DNA of 64,000 nt from Amycolatopsis tolypomycina (GCF_900105945.1 NZ_FNSO01000004.1:7010001-7074000), one strand, 5' to 3'. Shown: positions 38,639 to 49,163, numbered from the stretch's first letter. Notes: generated from the sequence alone by a model not told the origin. Translations and numbers: made by a program.

Positions 38639-39105
38639 CAGTACCGGGGCATGTTCGGGATCGCCTTCTCGGCGACCCCGATGAGGTCCTCGACCTTCGC
38701 CACGTCGGCCGTCACGTCTTCGGGCGTCACCGGGGGTGCCTCGGATGAGCGGTAGGCGACTTCGTTGCGCCGGGCCCGCATCCGGTTGAAGGGACGCAGC
38801 AGCGGCCCCAGCGGCGGGTCGAGCTGGGCGAGCACCGCTTCGTAGATGGCGATGTGGCCGCCGCGGCTCGTTGCGCGCAGGCCCTGGTTCTGCAGGACCG
38901 CGGCCAACGCCCGGCGCGCGCCGTCGTACGCCAGGGTGTAGGCGCCCTCCGGGTCCGACTCCAGCAGCTGGCGCGCCGAAGCCACGTGCGTGCGGGCCCT
39001 GGCGAGCTCGGCCTCGGCAGCCTCCCGCGAAGCCGGGACCTGCTCGAGGGAGCCGCGTGCGAGGAGTGCGTCGATCGTGGCGCGGCCCTGGTTCCACCGG
39101 GTCAT
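38638..39105 (-). CDS. HEPN-domain protein
   Basis: This is a 155-residue, almost fully helical protein of the SAV_6107/HEPN type. The helices ([49 protein letters not shown]) and the conserved [14 protein letters not shown] segment, which matches the Rx4-6H-like HEPN region but with N-E-V in place of a histidine, are visible. Next to a nucleotidyltransferase this suggests an MNT-HEPN toxin-antitoxin pair. ATG 39105 is preceded by AGGAGG and overlaps the upstream gene by four bases. Confidence 0.75.
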
Positions 39106-39692
39106 CGGGCCTCCTGGTCGAGCGGCAGCGGGGTCAGCGGACGCGCGCGCACGCTGGTGAGGAACGGATCCGTGGTGTCCGCCGCCCACGCCGCCGGCGG
39201 GATCCGGTGGACGTTGACTTCGCGCTCCAGCCGCCGCGACACGCGCTCGGCCAGGTCGAAGAGCTCGTCCGCGTCGGGCGAGCCGACGACGAGGACATCG
39301 ACGTCACCCGGCGGCGGCCCCGGTTCCCCGCTGTAGCGCGCGGCCCAGGACCCGTAGATGTAGGCCTCCTGCACACCCGCCAGCCCGGACAGCGCCTCGG
39401 CGAGCAGGGGCAGCGGCCCGAAGGTGACGGAGATGAGCTCGGTCAGGGGCCGGTAGAGCGGGGTGTCGGTGCGGGCCTTGACGAGCCGGCTGCGGCCGAC
39501 CCGCCGGTCTTCGAGGATGCCGCCCGCGACGAGCCGTTCGACCTCGCGCAGCACGGTCGTCGCCGAGACGCCGAACGCCTCGCCGAGCTCGGTGATGCTG
39601 TACTCGCGCTCGGGGTGCAGCAGGACCAGCGCGAGCAGCTCGCCCTGCATGCGTGACCGCAGGAGGGGCAGCAGGCTCGGCGAAGCTTTCAT
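39102..39692 (-). CDS. winged-helix plus nucleotidyltransferase (MNT) protein
   Basis: This 196-residue protein joins an N-terminal winged helix ([33 protein letters not shown]) to a minimal nucleotidyltransferase domain with GSWAARYSG and a DVDVLV catalytic pair. The transferase would AMPylate or otherwise neutralise the neighbouring HEPN protein, while the wHTH should bind DNA, most likely the palindrome over its own start. ATG 39692 fits a leaderless transcript from the TATGCT -10 box inside that palindrome; ATG 39704 is the alternative. Confidence 0.8.
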
Positions 39693-39719
39693 TGGACGCA
39701 GCATATCCTGCGTCCAATG
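39690..39719. promoter_or_regulatory. perfect operator palindrome over the MNT gene start
   Basis: The arms CATTGGACGCA (39690-39700) and TGCGTCCAATG (39709-39719) are exact reverse complements, 11 of 11, with an 8-bp spacer. The site contains the start codon and a TATGCT -10 box read on the minus strand. A protein bound here would block transcription; the gene's own winged helix is the obvious candidate. Confidence 0.7.
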
Positions 39720-39743
39720 AAAACAACAGTCAGTAGTTGACGC

Positions 39744-40826
<1,083 letters not shown>

Positions 40827-40928
40827 GACCCCGCAGTCTACGTGCCCGCCCCGGCCCGGCCCCACGCACCCAACGCCGTGGCGGATTTCCGCCAGCGATG
40901 CCGCTGACCTGCTGGCATGCTCGGATCC

Positions 40929-42302
40929 ATGGTCACCGAAACGCTCGCGCTGTGGCGCGACGCCGAACGCTGCTACCGCGTGGTCACCGCCCGCGACTCG
41001 CGCTTCGACGGCCAGTTCATCATGGCGGTCCGCACCACCGGCATCTACTGCCGCCCGTCCTGCCCGGCGTCGACGCCGAAGGTGCAGAACGTCCGCTTCT
41101 TCCCGACGTCGGCGGCCGCGCAGGCCAACGGCTTCCGCGCCTGCCGCCGCTGCCTGCCCGACGCCGTGCCCGGCTCGCCGGACTGGAACGTGCGCGCCGA
41201 CCTCGCCGCGCGGGCGATGCGCCTGATCTCCGACGGCACCGTCGAACGCGAAGGCGTCCCTGGCCTCGCCCGGCGGCTCGGCTACTCGGAACGCCAGCTC
41301 GGCCGGGTGCTCACCGCCGAACTGGGCGCCGGCCCGCTGGCGCTGGCCCGCGCCCACCGCGCACACTCGGCGCGGCTGCTCATCGAGCTGTCCGAGCTGC
41401 CGCTGACGGACGTCGCCTTCGCGGCGGGCTTCTCCAGCGTGCGGCAGTTCAACGAGACGATCCGCGAAGTGTTCGCGACGACGCCTTCGCAGCTTCGCGT
41501 CTCCGCGGCTTCCCGACGCGGACGGCTGAGCGACGTGACCGGGACCCGGCTCAGCCTGCGACTGCCGTTCCGGCCGCCGTTCGACGCTTCGGGGTTGCTT
41601 CGCTTCTTCGCGGACCACGCCGTGCCGGGCGTCGAGGAAGTCACATCGGAGACCTACGCACGCACCCTGCGGCTCGCGCACGGCACCGGCGTCGTCCGGC
41701 TGACGCCCGCGCCCGACCACGTGCGCTGTGAGTTGGCGCTCACCGACCTGCGCGACCTCGGCAGCGCGGTCAGCCGGGTGCGCCGGCTGCTCGACCTCGA
41801 CGCCGATCCCGCGGCGGTCACCCGCGTGCTGGGCGCGGACCCGGCGCTGGCCCCGCTGGTCGCGGCCGTGCCCGGACTCCGGGTGCCGGGCGCCGTCGAC
41901 GGCGAGGAACTGCTGCTCCGCGCCCTCCTGAGCGAGGTGCCGCCCGGCGAGGAGGTGCCGGGCGAGTGGGGCGTGACGCGGCTCTTCCCGACGGCGGCCC
42001 AGGTCGCGGCCACCGGCCACCCCGTCGCCGCCGCGCTGGCCGAAGGACGGCTGGACGTGCACGTCGGCCGCGACGCAGCGGACCTTCGGGCGGAGCTGCT
42101 GGCGTACGTCGACCCGTCGACGGCGGACTACGTCGTGATGCGGGTGCTCGGCGCCCCGGACGTCCTGCTCGCCGACGACCCCGCGGTTCGCCGCGGCGCC
42201 GCGGACCTGGGCATCGCGCCGGACTCGCTCGGCGAGCGGGCCCGCGCCTGGACGCCGTGGTGCTCCTACGCCGGGATGTACCTCCGGCGCGCAGCCGGCT
42301 AG
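40929..42302 (+). CDS. Ada-AlkA fusion (methyl-sensing regulator / glycosylase-like)
   Basis: This 457-residue protein has the layout of mycobacterial AlkA: an Ada zinc domain with Cys41, 45, 72 and 75 in the E. coli Ada spacing (GIYCRPSC, ACRRC), an AraC-type DNA-binding domain (about 85-190) and an AlkA-like C-terminal half. Cys41 would accept methyl groups from DNA phosphotriesters. Odd: the AlkA part is shortened, and its helix-hairpin-helix, normally an LPGIGPWTA-type turn, reads YVDPSTADYV, without the glycines; the HhH-preceding segment after AVDGEELLLRALL is also missing. The Asp pair (LLADDP) remains. Sensor function is likely, glycosylase function doubtful. ATG 40917 is an alternative start. 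Confidence 0.88.
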   Translation: MVTETLALWRDAERCYRVVTARDSRFDGQFIMAVRTTGIYCRPSCPASTPKVQNVRFFPTSAAAQANGFRACRRCLPDAVPGSPDWNVRADLAARAMRLISDGTVEREGVPGLARRLGYSERQLGRVLTAELGAGPLALARAHRAHSARLLIELSELPLTDVAFAAGFSSVRQFNETIREVFATTPSQLRVSAASRRGRLSDVTGTRLSLRLPFRPPFDASGLLRFFADHAVPGVEEVTSETYARTLRLAHGTGVVRLTPAPDHVRCELALTDLRDLGSAVSRVRRLLDLDADPAAVTRVLGADPALAPLVAAVPGLRVPGAVDGEELLLRALLSEVPPGEEVPGEWGVTRLFPTAAQVAATGHPVAAALAEGRLDVHVGRDAADLRAELLAYVDPSTADYVVMRVLGAPDVLLADDPAVRRGAADLGIAPDSLGERARAWTPWCSYAGMYLRRAAG

Positions 42303-42490
42303 CCCTGTTCGCCCTGCCACAGCACGGCTTGCGCAACGATGACCTGCTCACCGTCGTAGGTCGCGGCCGGCGAGCCGTACAGGCGGTAGCCCTGCTCCAG
42401 CGCCTCGCTGACCCGGTGGCAGAACTTGGCGTCGTCCGGGCCGGTGAGCATGCGGTAGCGGGGCAGGCCGTTCGGCGGCTGGTCGGTCAT
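42299..42490 (-). CDS. DUF1737-domain protein
   Basis: This is a 63-residue protein of a short conserved family: LPRYRMLTGPDDAKFCHRVSEALEQGYRLYGSPA and a final strand QVIVAQAVLW. The function is unknown. It overlaps the convergent Ada-AlkA gene by four bases and follows sbcC on the same strand. Confidence 0.82.
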   Translation of the reverse strand: MTDQPPNGLPRYRMLTGPDDAKFCHRVSEALEQGYRLYGSPAATYDGEQVIVAQAVLWQGEQG

Positions 42491-42511
42491 GGCTTCATCT
42501 TGGCGGAGTGA

Positions 42512-45463
42512 TCAACCGGCGCGCACCTCCAATGTCGAGCCCGTGCGCGACTTGCGGACCCGCAGCCGGGTCGGGATCCGCTGCCGCAGCTCTTCGACGT
42601 GGGACACGAGCCCGACCACCCGCCCGCCGGCGCGCAGTTCGTCGAGGATGTTCATCACGACGTCGAGGGTTTCGGCGTCCAGGGTGCCGAAACCCTCGTC
42701 GACGAACAGCGTGTCCAGCAGCGCGCCGCCGGTCTCCCCCGCGACGACGTCTGCCAGCCCCAGCGCGAGGGCCAGCGACGCGAGGAACGACTCGCCGCCG
42801 GACAGGGTCTTCGCCGGGCGGATGGTGCCCGAGTAGTCGTCGAGCACGTCGATGCCGAGCCCACCGCGGGTGCCGCGCGCGCCCGCCGCGTCCGAGTGCA
42901 CGAACGCGTACCGGCCCTGGCTCATCGTGCGCAGCCGGTGCGTGGCGGCGACGGCGACTTCTTCGAGCCGCGCGGCCAGCACGTACGACCGCAGCGACAT
43001 CTTCCGGCTGTTCTGCCCGCGTCCGTTGACGACGTCCGCGAGCGCGCGCAGCTCGGCGTACTCCGCTTCGGCCGGCGCGAGCCCGGCCAGCGCTTCGCGC
43101 AGCAGGCTCGCGAGCCGGGTCAGCTCCTCGTGCTGCGCGGTGGCCACCCGAAGCGCCGCGTACGCCGAGTCGGCCCGTGCCCGGGCCAGCTGGGCCGCGT
43201 CGGCCGCGCGGCCGACGTCCGCGACGTCGTCCGGCGAGATCCCGAACAGGTCCGGCTCGGCCAGCAGCGCCCGTGCGCCCGCCGCGGCCGCCTCCGCCTC
43301 GGCGATGCCCTGCTCCAGCTTCTCGATCTGCTCGTCCGGCAGCATCGCGGCCCGCGCCTTCTTCAGCGACGGGAACCCCTTCGCGATGACCGCCGCCTCG
43401 ACCAGCGCCTTCTGTTCGGCGACCCGCTCACGGGCACCCGCGACCGCCGTGCGGGCGTCCGCGACCGCTTCCAGCGCCTCCGCCAGGCCGAGGAGGTGCT
43501 GCCGCCGCGCGCCGACGTCCGCGAACTCGCCGCGCCCGGCCACCAGCCGGCGTTCGCGCTCGGCCAGCCGTTCTTCGAGGGCACGGACGTCGGTCGTGGC
43601 TTCGGTCGCCGCCTGTTCGGCCCGGCGAAGGCGTTCGGCCCGCTGCTCGGCGTCGCGCTCCAGGAGGACGACCTGCCGGCTCAGCTTCGCCTTCCCGGCG
43701 GCCTGCTCGGTCAGCGCCGCGACCGTGGCGCGGGCTTCGGCCAGCTCGGCGGTGATCGACTCGGCCGTGCGCCCGGCCAGCCGCTCGACCAGCCCGGCCA
43801 GCCGCGCCTTCGCCTCTTCCAGCGCGACGACGACCCGCTGCCGCATCGCGTCCGCCGCCTGCTCGGCTTCTTCGGCCTGACGCTCTTCGGCCGGGTCGAC
43901 CAGCTCGACGTCCCGGCTCGCCTTCGCCGGATGCTCGGCCGACCCGCACACCGGGCACGGGGCGCCGTCGGCCAGCGCGGCGGCCAGCTCGGCCGCCATC
44001 CCGTCGAGCCGCCGCTCGCGCAGGTCGAGCCGGCGTTGCCGGGCCGCCTGGTGCGCGTCGACGACTTCGCGCAGCTTCGCCTCGCCGCGCTGGACTTTCG
44101 CCTGGGCCTCGGGCAGCTCGGCCGCGTCGCGGGCGAACGCACGCAGCTCCTCCACCTTCGCCTTGGCGCCGTCGAGCTTCGCCTCGGCTTCCGCCGCTTC
44201 CAGGGCGTCCGCCCGCAGTTTGGCCAGCTGGCCGGGGATCGCGGCCAGCTCGCCGGTGAGGGCCTCGACCTGTTGCCGGGCCGTGACCGCGGCCAGCTTC
44301 CGGTCGTCGCGCCGCATGACGTCGAGCTCTTGCTGCTCGGCCTCGGCGAGCAGCTCCGCGACGGCGCCCGCCTCTTCGCGCGCGGTGGCCGCCCGCGCCT
44401 TCAGGTCGCCTGTCGCCCGGGTGCCGAGCTCTCGCAGGCGAGCGCCGCGGGCCTTCTCCGCCTGCTCGGCTTCGGCGAGCTCGGCGGCTCGCCTGTCCAG
44501 CAGCTCGGCCTCCACGGCGACACCGGCCGCCCGCCGCGCGGCCGCGACCTCCTGCGCCCACTCCGCGCGCTGCGGGGCCTGCTCGGTGATTTCCAGCAGC
44601 CGCAGGTGCGCGGTGCGGACACGGCGGATCTTTTCCGCGCCCGCGCGTTCTTCCTGCAGGTAGGCGTCCGCGCGCCCGGCGGCCGACCGGGCCCGCTCCT
44701 CCTCCGCCGTCACCTGCCGGACGCGCTCGTCCGAGGCCGCGAGCACGGCGTCGACCCACTCGGCCACGTCCGCTTCGGGTGGCTCCTGGTGCGCCTCCTG
44801 CGCGTAGCGGGCCAGCAGCTCCCGCACGTCCCGCTGCCGCGTTTCGAGCTCGCGGCCGCGCTCGGCTCGTAAGTCGGCGAACCAGCGTTCGACGTCGGCG
44901 AAGCGCTCGGTGCCGAACAGCCGCTCCAGGAGCTTCTCGCGCTCGGAGGTGTCCGAACGCAGGAAGCGGGCGAACTCGCCCTGTGGCAGCAGCACCACCT
45001 GGAAGAACTGGGCCGCCGTCATCCCGAGCAGCCGCTCGACGGTGCGCGCGACCTCTTCGATCCGGATCAGGCCTTCCGGTGGCAGCCCGGCCGGCGCGGT
45101 GCCGATCCAGCTCAGCGACACCCTGGCCTGCTGGGTCGTCGTGCCTTCGCCGCGCCGCTTCGGCCGCTGGTACTCCGGGTTGCGCACGATCTTCAGCCGG
45201 TGCCCCTGGACGGTGAGCTCCAGCGCGACTTCGGTGACCTGGTCGGGCTCGGCGAGGTCGCAGCGCAGCCGCTTGGCCTCGTTGCGGGCACCGGGGACCA
45301 CCCCGAACAACGCGAACGCGATCGCGTCGAGCAGCGTCGTCTTGCCGGCGCCGGTTTCGCCGTGCAGGAGGAAGAGACCGTCGGCGCCGAGCACGTCGAA
45401 GTCGACCACTTCGCGTGCGCAGTACGGCCCGAAGGCTTCGACCTCCAGCCTGTGCAGCCTCAT
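42512..45463 (-). CDS. sbcC: DNA repair exonuclease, SMC-like subunit SbcC
   Basis: This is the ATPase subunit (983 aa) of the SbcCD nuclease, which opens hairpins and removes blocked DNA ends. The N-terminal P-loop is GETGAGKTT, followed by two long coiled coils around a zinc hook (APCPVCGSAEH, about residues 510-520). The C-terminus holds LSGGESFLASLALALGLA (signature) and DTLFVDEGFGTLD (Walker B). ATG 45463 overlaps the sbcD end by four bases. Confidence 0.95.
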   Translation of the reverse strand: MRLHRLEVEAFGPYCAREVVDFDVLGADGLFLLHGETGAGKTTLLDAIAFALFGVVPGARNEAKRLRCDLAEPDQVTEVALELTVQGHRLKIVRNPEYQRPKRRGEGTTTQQARVSLSWIGTAPAGLPPEGLIRIEEVARTVERLLGMTAAQFFQVVLLPQGEFARFLRSDTSEREKLLERLFGTERFADVERWFADLRAERGRELETRQRDVRELLARYAQEAHQEPPEADVAEWVDAVLAASDERVRQVTAEEERARSAAGRADAYLQEERAGAEKIRRVRTAHLRLLEITEQAPQRAEWAQEVAAARRAAGVAVEAELLDRRAAELAEAEQAEKARGARLRELGTRATGDLKARAATAREEAGAVAELLAEAEQQELDVMRRDDRKLAAVTARQQVEALTGELAAIPGQLAKLRADALEAAEAEAKLDGAKAKVEELRAFARDAAELPEAQAKVQRGEAKLREVVDAHQAARQRRLDLRERRLDGMAAELAAALADGAPCPVCGSAEHPAKASRDVELVDPAEERQAEEAEQAADAMRQRVVVALEEAKARLAGLVERLAGRTAESITAELAEARATVAALTEQAAGKAKLSRQVVLLERDAEQRAERLRRAEQAATEATTDVRALEERLAERERRLVAGRGEFADVGARRQHLLGLAEALEAVADARTAVAGARERVAEQKALVEAAVIAKGFPSLKKARAAMLPDEQIEKLEQGIAEAEAAAAGARALLAEPDLFGISPDDVADVGRAADAAQLARARADSAYAALRVATAQHEELTRLASLLREALAGLAPAEAEYAELRALADVVNGRGQNSRKMSLRSYVLAARLEEVAVAATHRLRTMSQGRYAFVHSDAAGARGTRGGLGIDVLDDYSGTIRPAKTLSGGESFLASLALALGLADVVAGETGGALLDTLFVDEGFGTLDAETLDVVMNILDELRAGGRVVGLVSHVEELRQRIPTRLRVRKSRTGSTLEVRAG

Positions 45464-46611
45464 TTCGCGAGGGCCCCCCGGTCGGCCGCTTCCAGCGCGT
45501 GGAACAGGAGCCGCTCTTCGCGCTCGGTCGGCGGGGCACCGCGGCAGTCGTCGAGGAAGCTGCGCGAGACCTCGATGTCGGACCGGCCGCGGACGGCCTC
45601 GGAGTAGCGCAGCGGGGCGCCGGCGTGGCCGCCCGCCGGCTCCCACTCCAGGTGCACGGCGTACGGGAACCGCTCGCGCAGCCGCCGCATCGCGTCGACC
45701 GGGCGCACGCGGTCGGTGACCGTGACCGACAGGAAGTGGTCGCGGTAGGCGTCGTGCTCCGGGGCTGTCATGAGGTCCTCGATTTCGCCGGTGAGCGTGG
45801 CGAGCTTGCGCGGGACCGGCAGTTCGTGCCGCCGGACCTCGTGCAGGCCGGCTTCGTCGAGTTCGACCAGCCAGACCGACTTGCGTTGGCGCGCTTCGGA
45901 AAACGAGTACGCCAGCGGGCTGCCGGAGTAGCGCAGGTGCTCGGCGAGCGTCTGCGGGCCGTGGAGGTGGCCCAGTGCCACGTAGTCGACGCCGTCGAAG
46001 ACCGAGCCGGGTACCTGCTCCACTCCGCCGACCGCGATCGTGCGCTCGGAGTCGGTGGGTTCGCCGCCGGTGACGAACGCGTGCGCGAGCACGACCGACC
46101 GGACGCCGGGCCGGGTTCCGAGGTCCGCGCGGATCCGGCGCATGGCCTCGGTGAGCACGCCGGTGTGGCCGCGGGCTTCGGGCACGCCCAGCGCGTGGCG
46201 CGCCGGCTCCGGTTCCAGGTAAGGGATGCCGTAGACGGCGACCGGTCCGTTGGCGTCTTCGAGCAGCACCGGTTCGGCCAGCCCGCCGACGGTGGTGCGC
46301 AGGTGGAGTCCGCCGGCCGCGGCGAACTCCGCGAAGGCGCCGAGCCGGGGCGCGGAGTCGTGGTTTCCGGGCGTGACAACGAGTTGCGCGCCGGCCGCCC
46401 GGATCCGGGCGACGGCTTTCGTGGCGACCCGCACGGCTTCCGCCGAGGGGACCGCGCGGTCGTAGATGTCGCCTGCCACCAGGACAGCGTCGATCGCCTC
46501 GCCGGCCACGAGGTCGGCGAGGTGCCCGAGCACCGCTTCCTGTTCCGCGAGCAGGTCGGCGCCGTGGAACGTGCGGCCGACGTGCCAGTCGGAGGTGTGC
46601 AGGATTCTCAC
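45460..46611 (-). CDS. sbcD: DNA repair exonuclease, nuclease subunit SbcD
   Basis: This is the Mre11-like metallophosphoesterase (383 aa). All five phosphoesterase motifs are present: ILHTSDWHVGR, AGDIYDRA, TPGNHDSA, VLAHAF and GHLHGPQ. GTG 46611 is the start; upstream frames run into unrelated sequence. It forms the upstream half of the coupled sbcD-sbcC operon. Confidence 0.95.
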   Translation of the reverse strand: MRILHTSDWHVGRTFHGADLLAEQEAVLGHLADLVAGEAIDAVLVAGDIYDRAVPSAEAVRVATKAVARIRAAGAQLVVTPGNHDSAPRLGAFAEFAAAGGLHLRTTVGGLAEPVLLEDANGPVAVYGIPYLEPEPARHALGVPEARGHTGVLTEAMRRIRADLGTRPGVRSVVLAHAFVTGGEPTDSERTIAVGGVEQVPGSVFDGVDYVALGHLHGPQTLAEHLRYSGSPLAYSFSEARQRKSVWLVELDEAGLHEVRRHELPVPRKLATLTGEIEDLMTAPEHDAYRDHFLSVTVTDRVRPVDAMRRLRERFPYAVHLEWEPAGGHAGAPLRYSEAVRGRSDIEVSRSFLDDCRGAPPTEREERLLFHALEAADRGALAK

Positions 46612-46829
46612 GGGGAGCAACGGTACGACCCGCCTCCGACGAAATCGCGCAGGCACGCCGCCTTCTCACTCGAACGTGTGTACTAACACGAGCGTGCAAG
46701 ATCGGACACGCCCTGCGTGGAATCGATGTGTTCGCAGGTCAGCTACCCAGAGCGACGGTTCGGCTGCGTTTTTTGTCGGTGCTGTCCGCCATGATGGTCC
46801 GCGAGCCGGGTTGGGTTGGAGGAGGCGAA

Positions 46830-47744
46830 GTGGCGACAGTACTGACGACGGCAGCGATCGTGCTGGCGGTCCTGCTGCTGTTCGCCGTCGCGCTGTTGTG
46901 GCGGCTGTACCAGGACGGGATGCGCCGGGCGGACGCGGCGGCCCGGCTGGTGGCGGCCGAGCGCGCCAAGGCGGATCAGCAGCAGCTGGCGCTGCGGCGG
47001 TACGAGGTGGCGTTCGCCTCGATCAGCGGCCGGGGTGAGCTGGGCGAGCAGGTGCTGGTCGAGACGGCGCGGGCGCTGGGGCTGCGTGAAGACCTGCATT
47101 TCACCCTGCAGACGGATCTCGGTGGTGGCGGCTCGGCGAAGCCGGACATGGTGCTGCGCGTGGGCGGCGACCGCACGGTGCCGGTGGACGCGAAGGCGAG
47201 CATGGCGACGTGGTCCGAGGCGGTGGAGACGGACGACCCGGACGAGCGCCTGGACGCGTTGCGCGCGCACGTGCGCCAGATCCGGTCCCGGGCGGCGGAG
47301 CTGGCTGGCAAGGGCTACCAGCGCTGGGCGGACGCGATCTACGGAACGATCATGTTCGTCCCCTCGGACGCGGCGGTGGTGGCGGCACTGGACACCGACC
47401 CGGAGCTGCTGCGCTGGCTGATCGACCGCCGGGTGTTCCTGTGCGGCCCGACGGGCTTCGGCGTACTGGCCTCGGCGGCCCTGTTCGCGGCGAGCGACCG
47501 CACACTGGAGGCGGACGTGGAGCAGGTCCGAGCAGGAGCGGCGGCCGCCCATCGGGCAGCGGGCGGGGCGGTGGAGGCGTTGAACCTGTCGAGCACGCAC
47601 TTGCAGCGGTTCCTGTCGGCGCGACGGCGGGAGCTGGAGGCGTTGGAGACGTTCCGGTCGACGGTGGCCCCGCTGACAGAGGCCTCGGGCAGCCCGGCGG
47701 CCGTGCCGACGGTGCGGAAGGGAGACGAGCTGGCAGCCAGCTGA
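46830..47744 (+). CDS. RmuC-family protein
   Basis: This is a 304-residue protein with one N-terminal membrane helix (AAIVLAVLLLFAVALLW), a short coiled coil and the RmuC nuclease-like core: GELGEQVLVETARALGL, KPDMVLRVGG, VPVDAKASMATW, GPTGFGVLASA. RmuC limits inversions at short inverted repeats. It is shorter than E. coli RmuC (about 475 aa) and lacks most of its coiled coil. GTG 46830 follows GGAGGAGG. Confidence 0.88.
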   Translation: MATVLTTAAIVLAVLLLFAVALLWRLYQDGMRRADAAARLVAAERAKADQQQLALRRYEVAFASISGRGELGEQVLVETARALGLREDLHFTLQTDLGGGGSAKPDMVLRVGGDRTVPVDAKASMATWSEAVETDDPDERLDALRAHVRQIRSRAAELAGKGYQRWADAIYGTIMFVPSDAAVVAALDTDPELLRWLIDRRVFLCGPTGFGVLASAALFAASDRTLEADVEQVRAGAAAAHRAAGGAVEALNLSSTHLQRFLSARRRELEALETFRSTVAPLTEASGSPAAVPTVRKGDELAAS

Positions 47745-48196
47745 CGTGGCAGGTTCACGGAGGTCCGGCGCTGGTCCCGCCGGTGGGTGGAGGGTTCGGC
47801 CGCGCCCGGGCGGGTCGGATCGCGCACCCAGGCGGCCGGATGGCGTGCCGGGAGGGTCGGCTTGCGTATCCAGACGGCCGGGTCGCGTATCCGGTAAGAG
47901 AGCGGCGCGAGCAGCCGGGCGGCGAGCCGCGCGGAGCCGTTCTGACCAGCGGTGATACCTACCCAGGCCGCACACCCGCCCGGCCGCCGAGACCCCGCAG
48001 GGTGCGTCTCCCCGGCCGCCCGTCCGGGTAGATATCCGGGCGCCGGTTGTCTCGGCCACCCGGGCGCGGGACCCTGGGCAGAACCAGCCGCCGGGTGCTA
48101 CCCGGTGCCACCGGTTCGTTTCCGCGGGTGGCTGTCGGCCCATGTCGGCGGCGGTGCTGGCAAGATCTTCACAACCACGAGATACGGTGTTGCCCT
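47745..48196. other. intergenic region after rmuC
   Basis: These 452 bases contain no supported gene. Their main feature is a degenerate 21-bp tandem repeat at 47813-47896. The start of the following gene has no ribosome binding site, so its promoter may lie at the right edge (around 48160-48190), but no good -35/-10 pair was found. Confidence 0.4.
47813..47896. repeat. 21-bp degenerate tandem repeat, four units
   Basis: Four units (47813-47833, 47834-47854, 47855-47875, 47876-47896) share GGYCGG, then T.GCG and CC at fixed places. The period is a multiple of three and leaves an open frame (GRxAxPx-like heptads), but no start or coding context supports a gene. Confidence 0.55.
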
Positions 48197-49057
48197 GTGA
48201 CCGCGATTCGCGATCGCCAGAGCGATCCAGATGCCGACGACGTCCCCGTTGCGTGGGATGAGCGTCCTGTCGTCGGTTCGAGGCGGGGACTGCCCTGGTG
48301 GGCGGCGGTCCTGGTCGGCCTCGGCCTGGCGATCGTTGGTGCCCTCCTGGGCAAGCCCAGCCAGGCCGACATCCCGTTGGTCTTCACCGTCTGCTACATC
48401 GCCGGGGCCGTGATCGCGGTCTGCGCGGTGAAGCGCCGGGGCCTGTTCGGGCCCATGGTGATGCCGCCGCTGGTGCTGGCCGTGACCGTGCCCGGCGTGA
48501 TCCTGCTGACCTCCGGGTCCCAGGGCGACGACATGCTGTCGAAGGCGCTGAACATCGGCACCCCGCTGATCAACGGCTTCCCCACCATGGCGATCACCAC
48601 CGGCATCACGCTGCTGATCGGCTTTGTCCGGATCTTCCGCGAGCGCGACCCCGACGCCCCGAAGAAGGGCAAAAAGGAAGACGCGCGGCCGCGGCCGGCC
48701 GGCTCGAACCGCACCGGGCAGACGCCGCTCCCCTCCGGCGCCAACCGCGGCCGAGACGGCGACGCGCCGCGACGCCCGCGTCCGCCCGCCGACGGCGAAC
48801 GCCGTGCGCCCCGGGCCGCCGCCCCCGCCGAACGCGACCCCGGCACCCGCGGCACGCGCAAGCCTCCGCCGCCGGCCGCGCGGCGCACCCCTCGCCCGGA
48901 AACCGGCGACCCGCGCCCACCGCGTGGTGACGCTGCTCCGCGGCGGCGGCCGCGGCCGCCCGAGGACGGCCGGGACAACCCGCCTCCTCGCCGCCCGTCC
49001 GGGGGCCGCGGTGCCCCGCCGCGGCGGAACCGGCCCTGGGACGAAGAAGAACGCTGA
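48197..49057 (+). CDS. DUF6542-type membrane protein with long disordered tail
   Basis: This 286-residue protein has three or four membrane helices (about 33-160; WWAAVLVGLGLAIVGALLG, LVFTVCYIAGAVIAVCAV, LVLAVTVPGVILL, MAITTGITLLIGF). A cytoplasmic tail of about 125 residues follows, very rich in Arg, Pro and Ala (RPRPPEDG, RRPSGGRGAPPRR). The first half matches the DUF6542 pattern of actinobacteria. GTG 48197 has no Shine-Dalgarno sequence, so it may be leaderless. It sits before the convergent ispH. Confidence 0.78.
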   Translation: MTAIRDRQSDPDADDVPVAWDERPVVGSRRGLPWWAAVLVGLGLAIVGALLGKPSQADIPLVFTVCYIAGAVIAVCAVKRRGLFGPMVMPPLVLAVTVPGVILLTSGSQGDDMLSKALNIGTPLINGFPTMAITTGITLLIGFVRIFRERDPDAPKKGKKEDARPRPAGSNRTGQTPLPSGANRGRDGDAPRRPRPPADGERRAPRAAAPAERDPGTRGTRKPPPPAARRTPRPETGDPRPPRGDAAPRRRPRPPEDGRDNPPPRRPSGGRGAPPRRNRPWDEEER

Positions 49058-49163
49058 CCGGCCCGTGCGCCGAGGGGCAGCACGCGTGATCAGAGAGGCA
49101 TCACGCGTGATTGAAGGGACGACACGGCGGCGAGCCGCGTGAAGCGACCCGCCGCCGGCGTGC

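Noticed and set aside
42512..46699. 1,395-codon frame covering sbcC and sbcD
   Set aside because: Only the part from ATG 45463 resembles SbcC; the rest is a frame-shifted shadow of sbcD.
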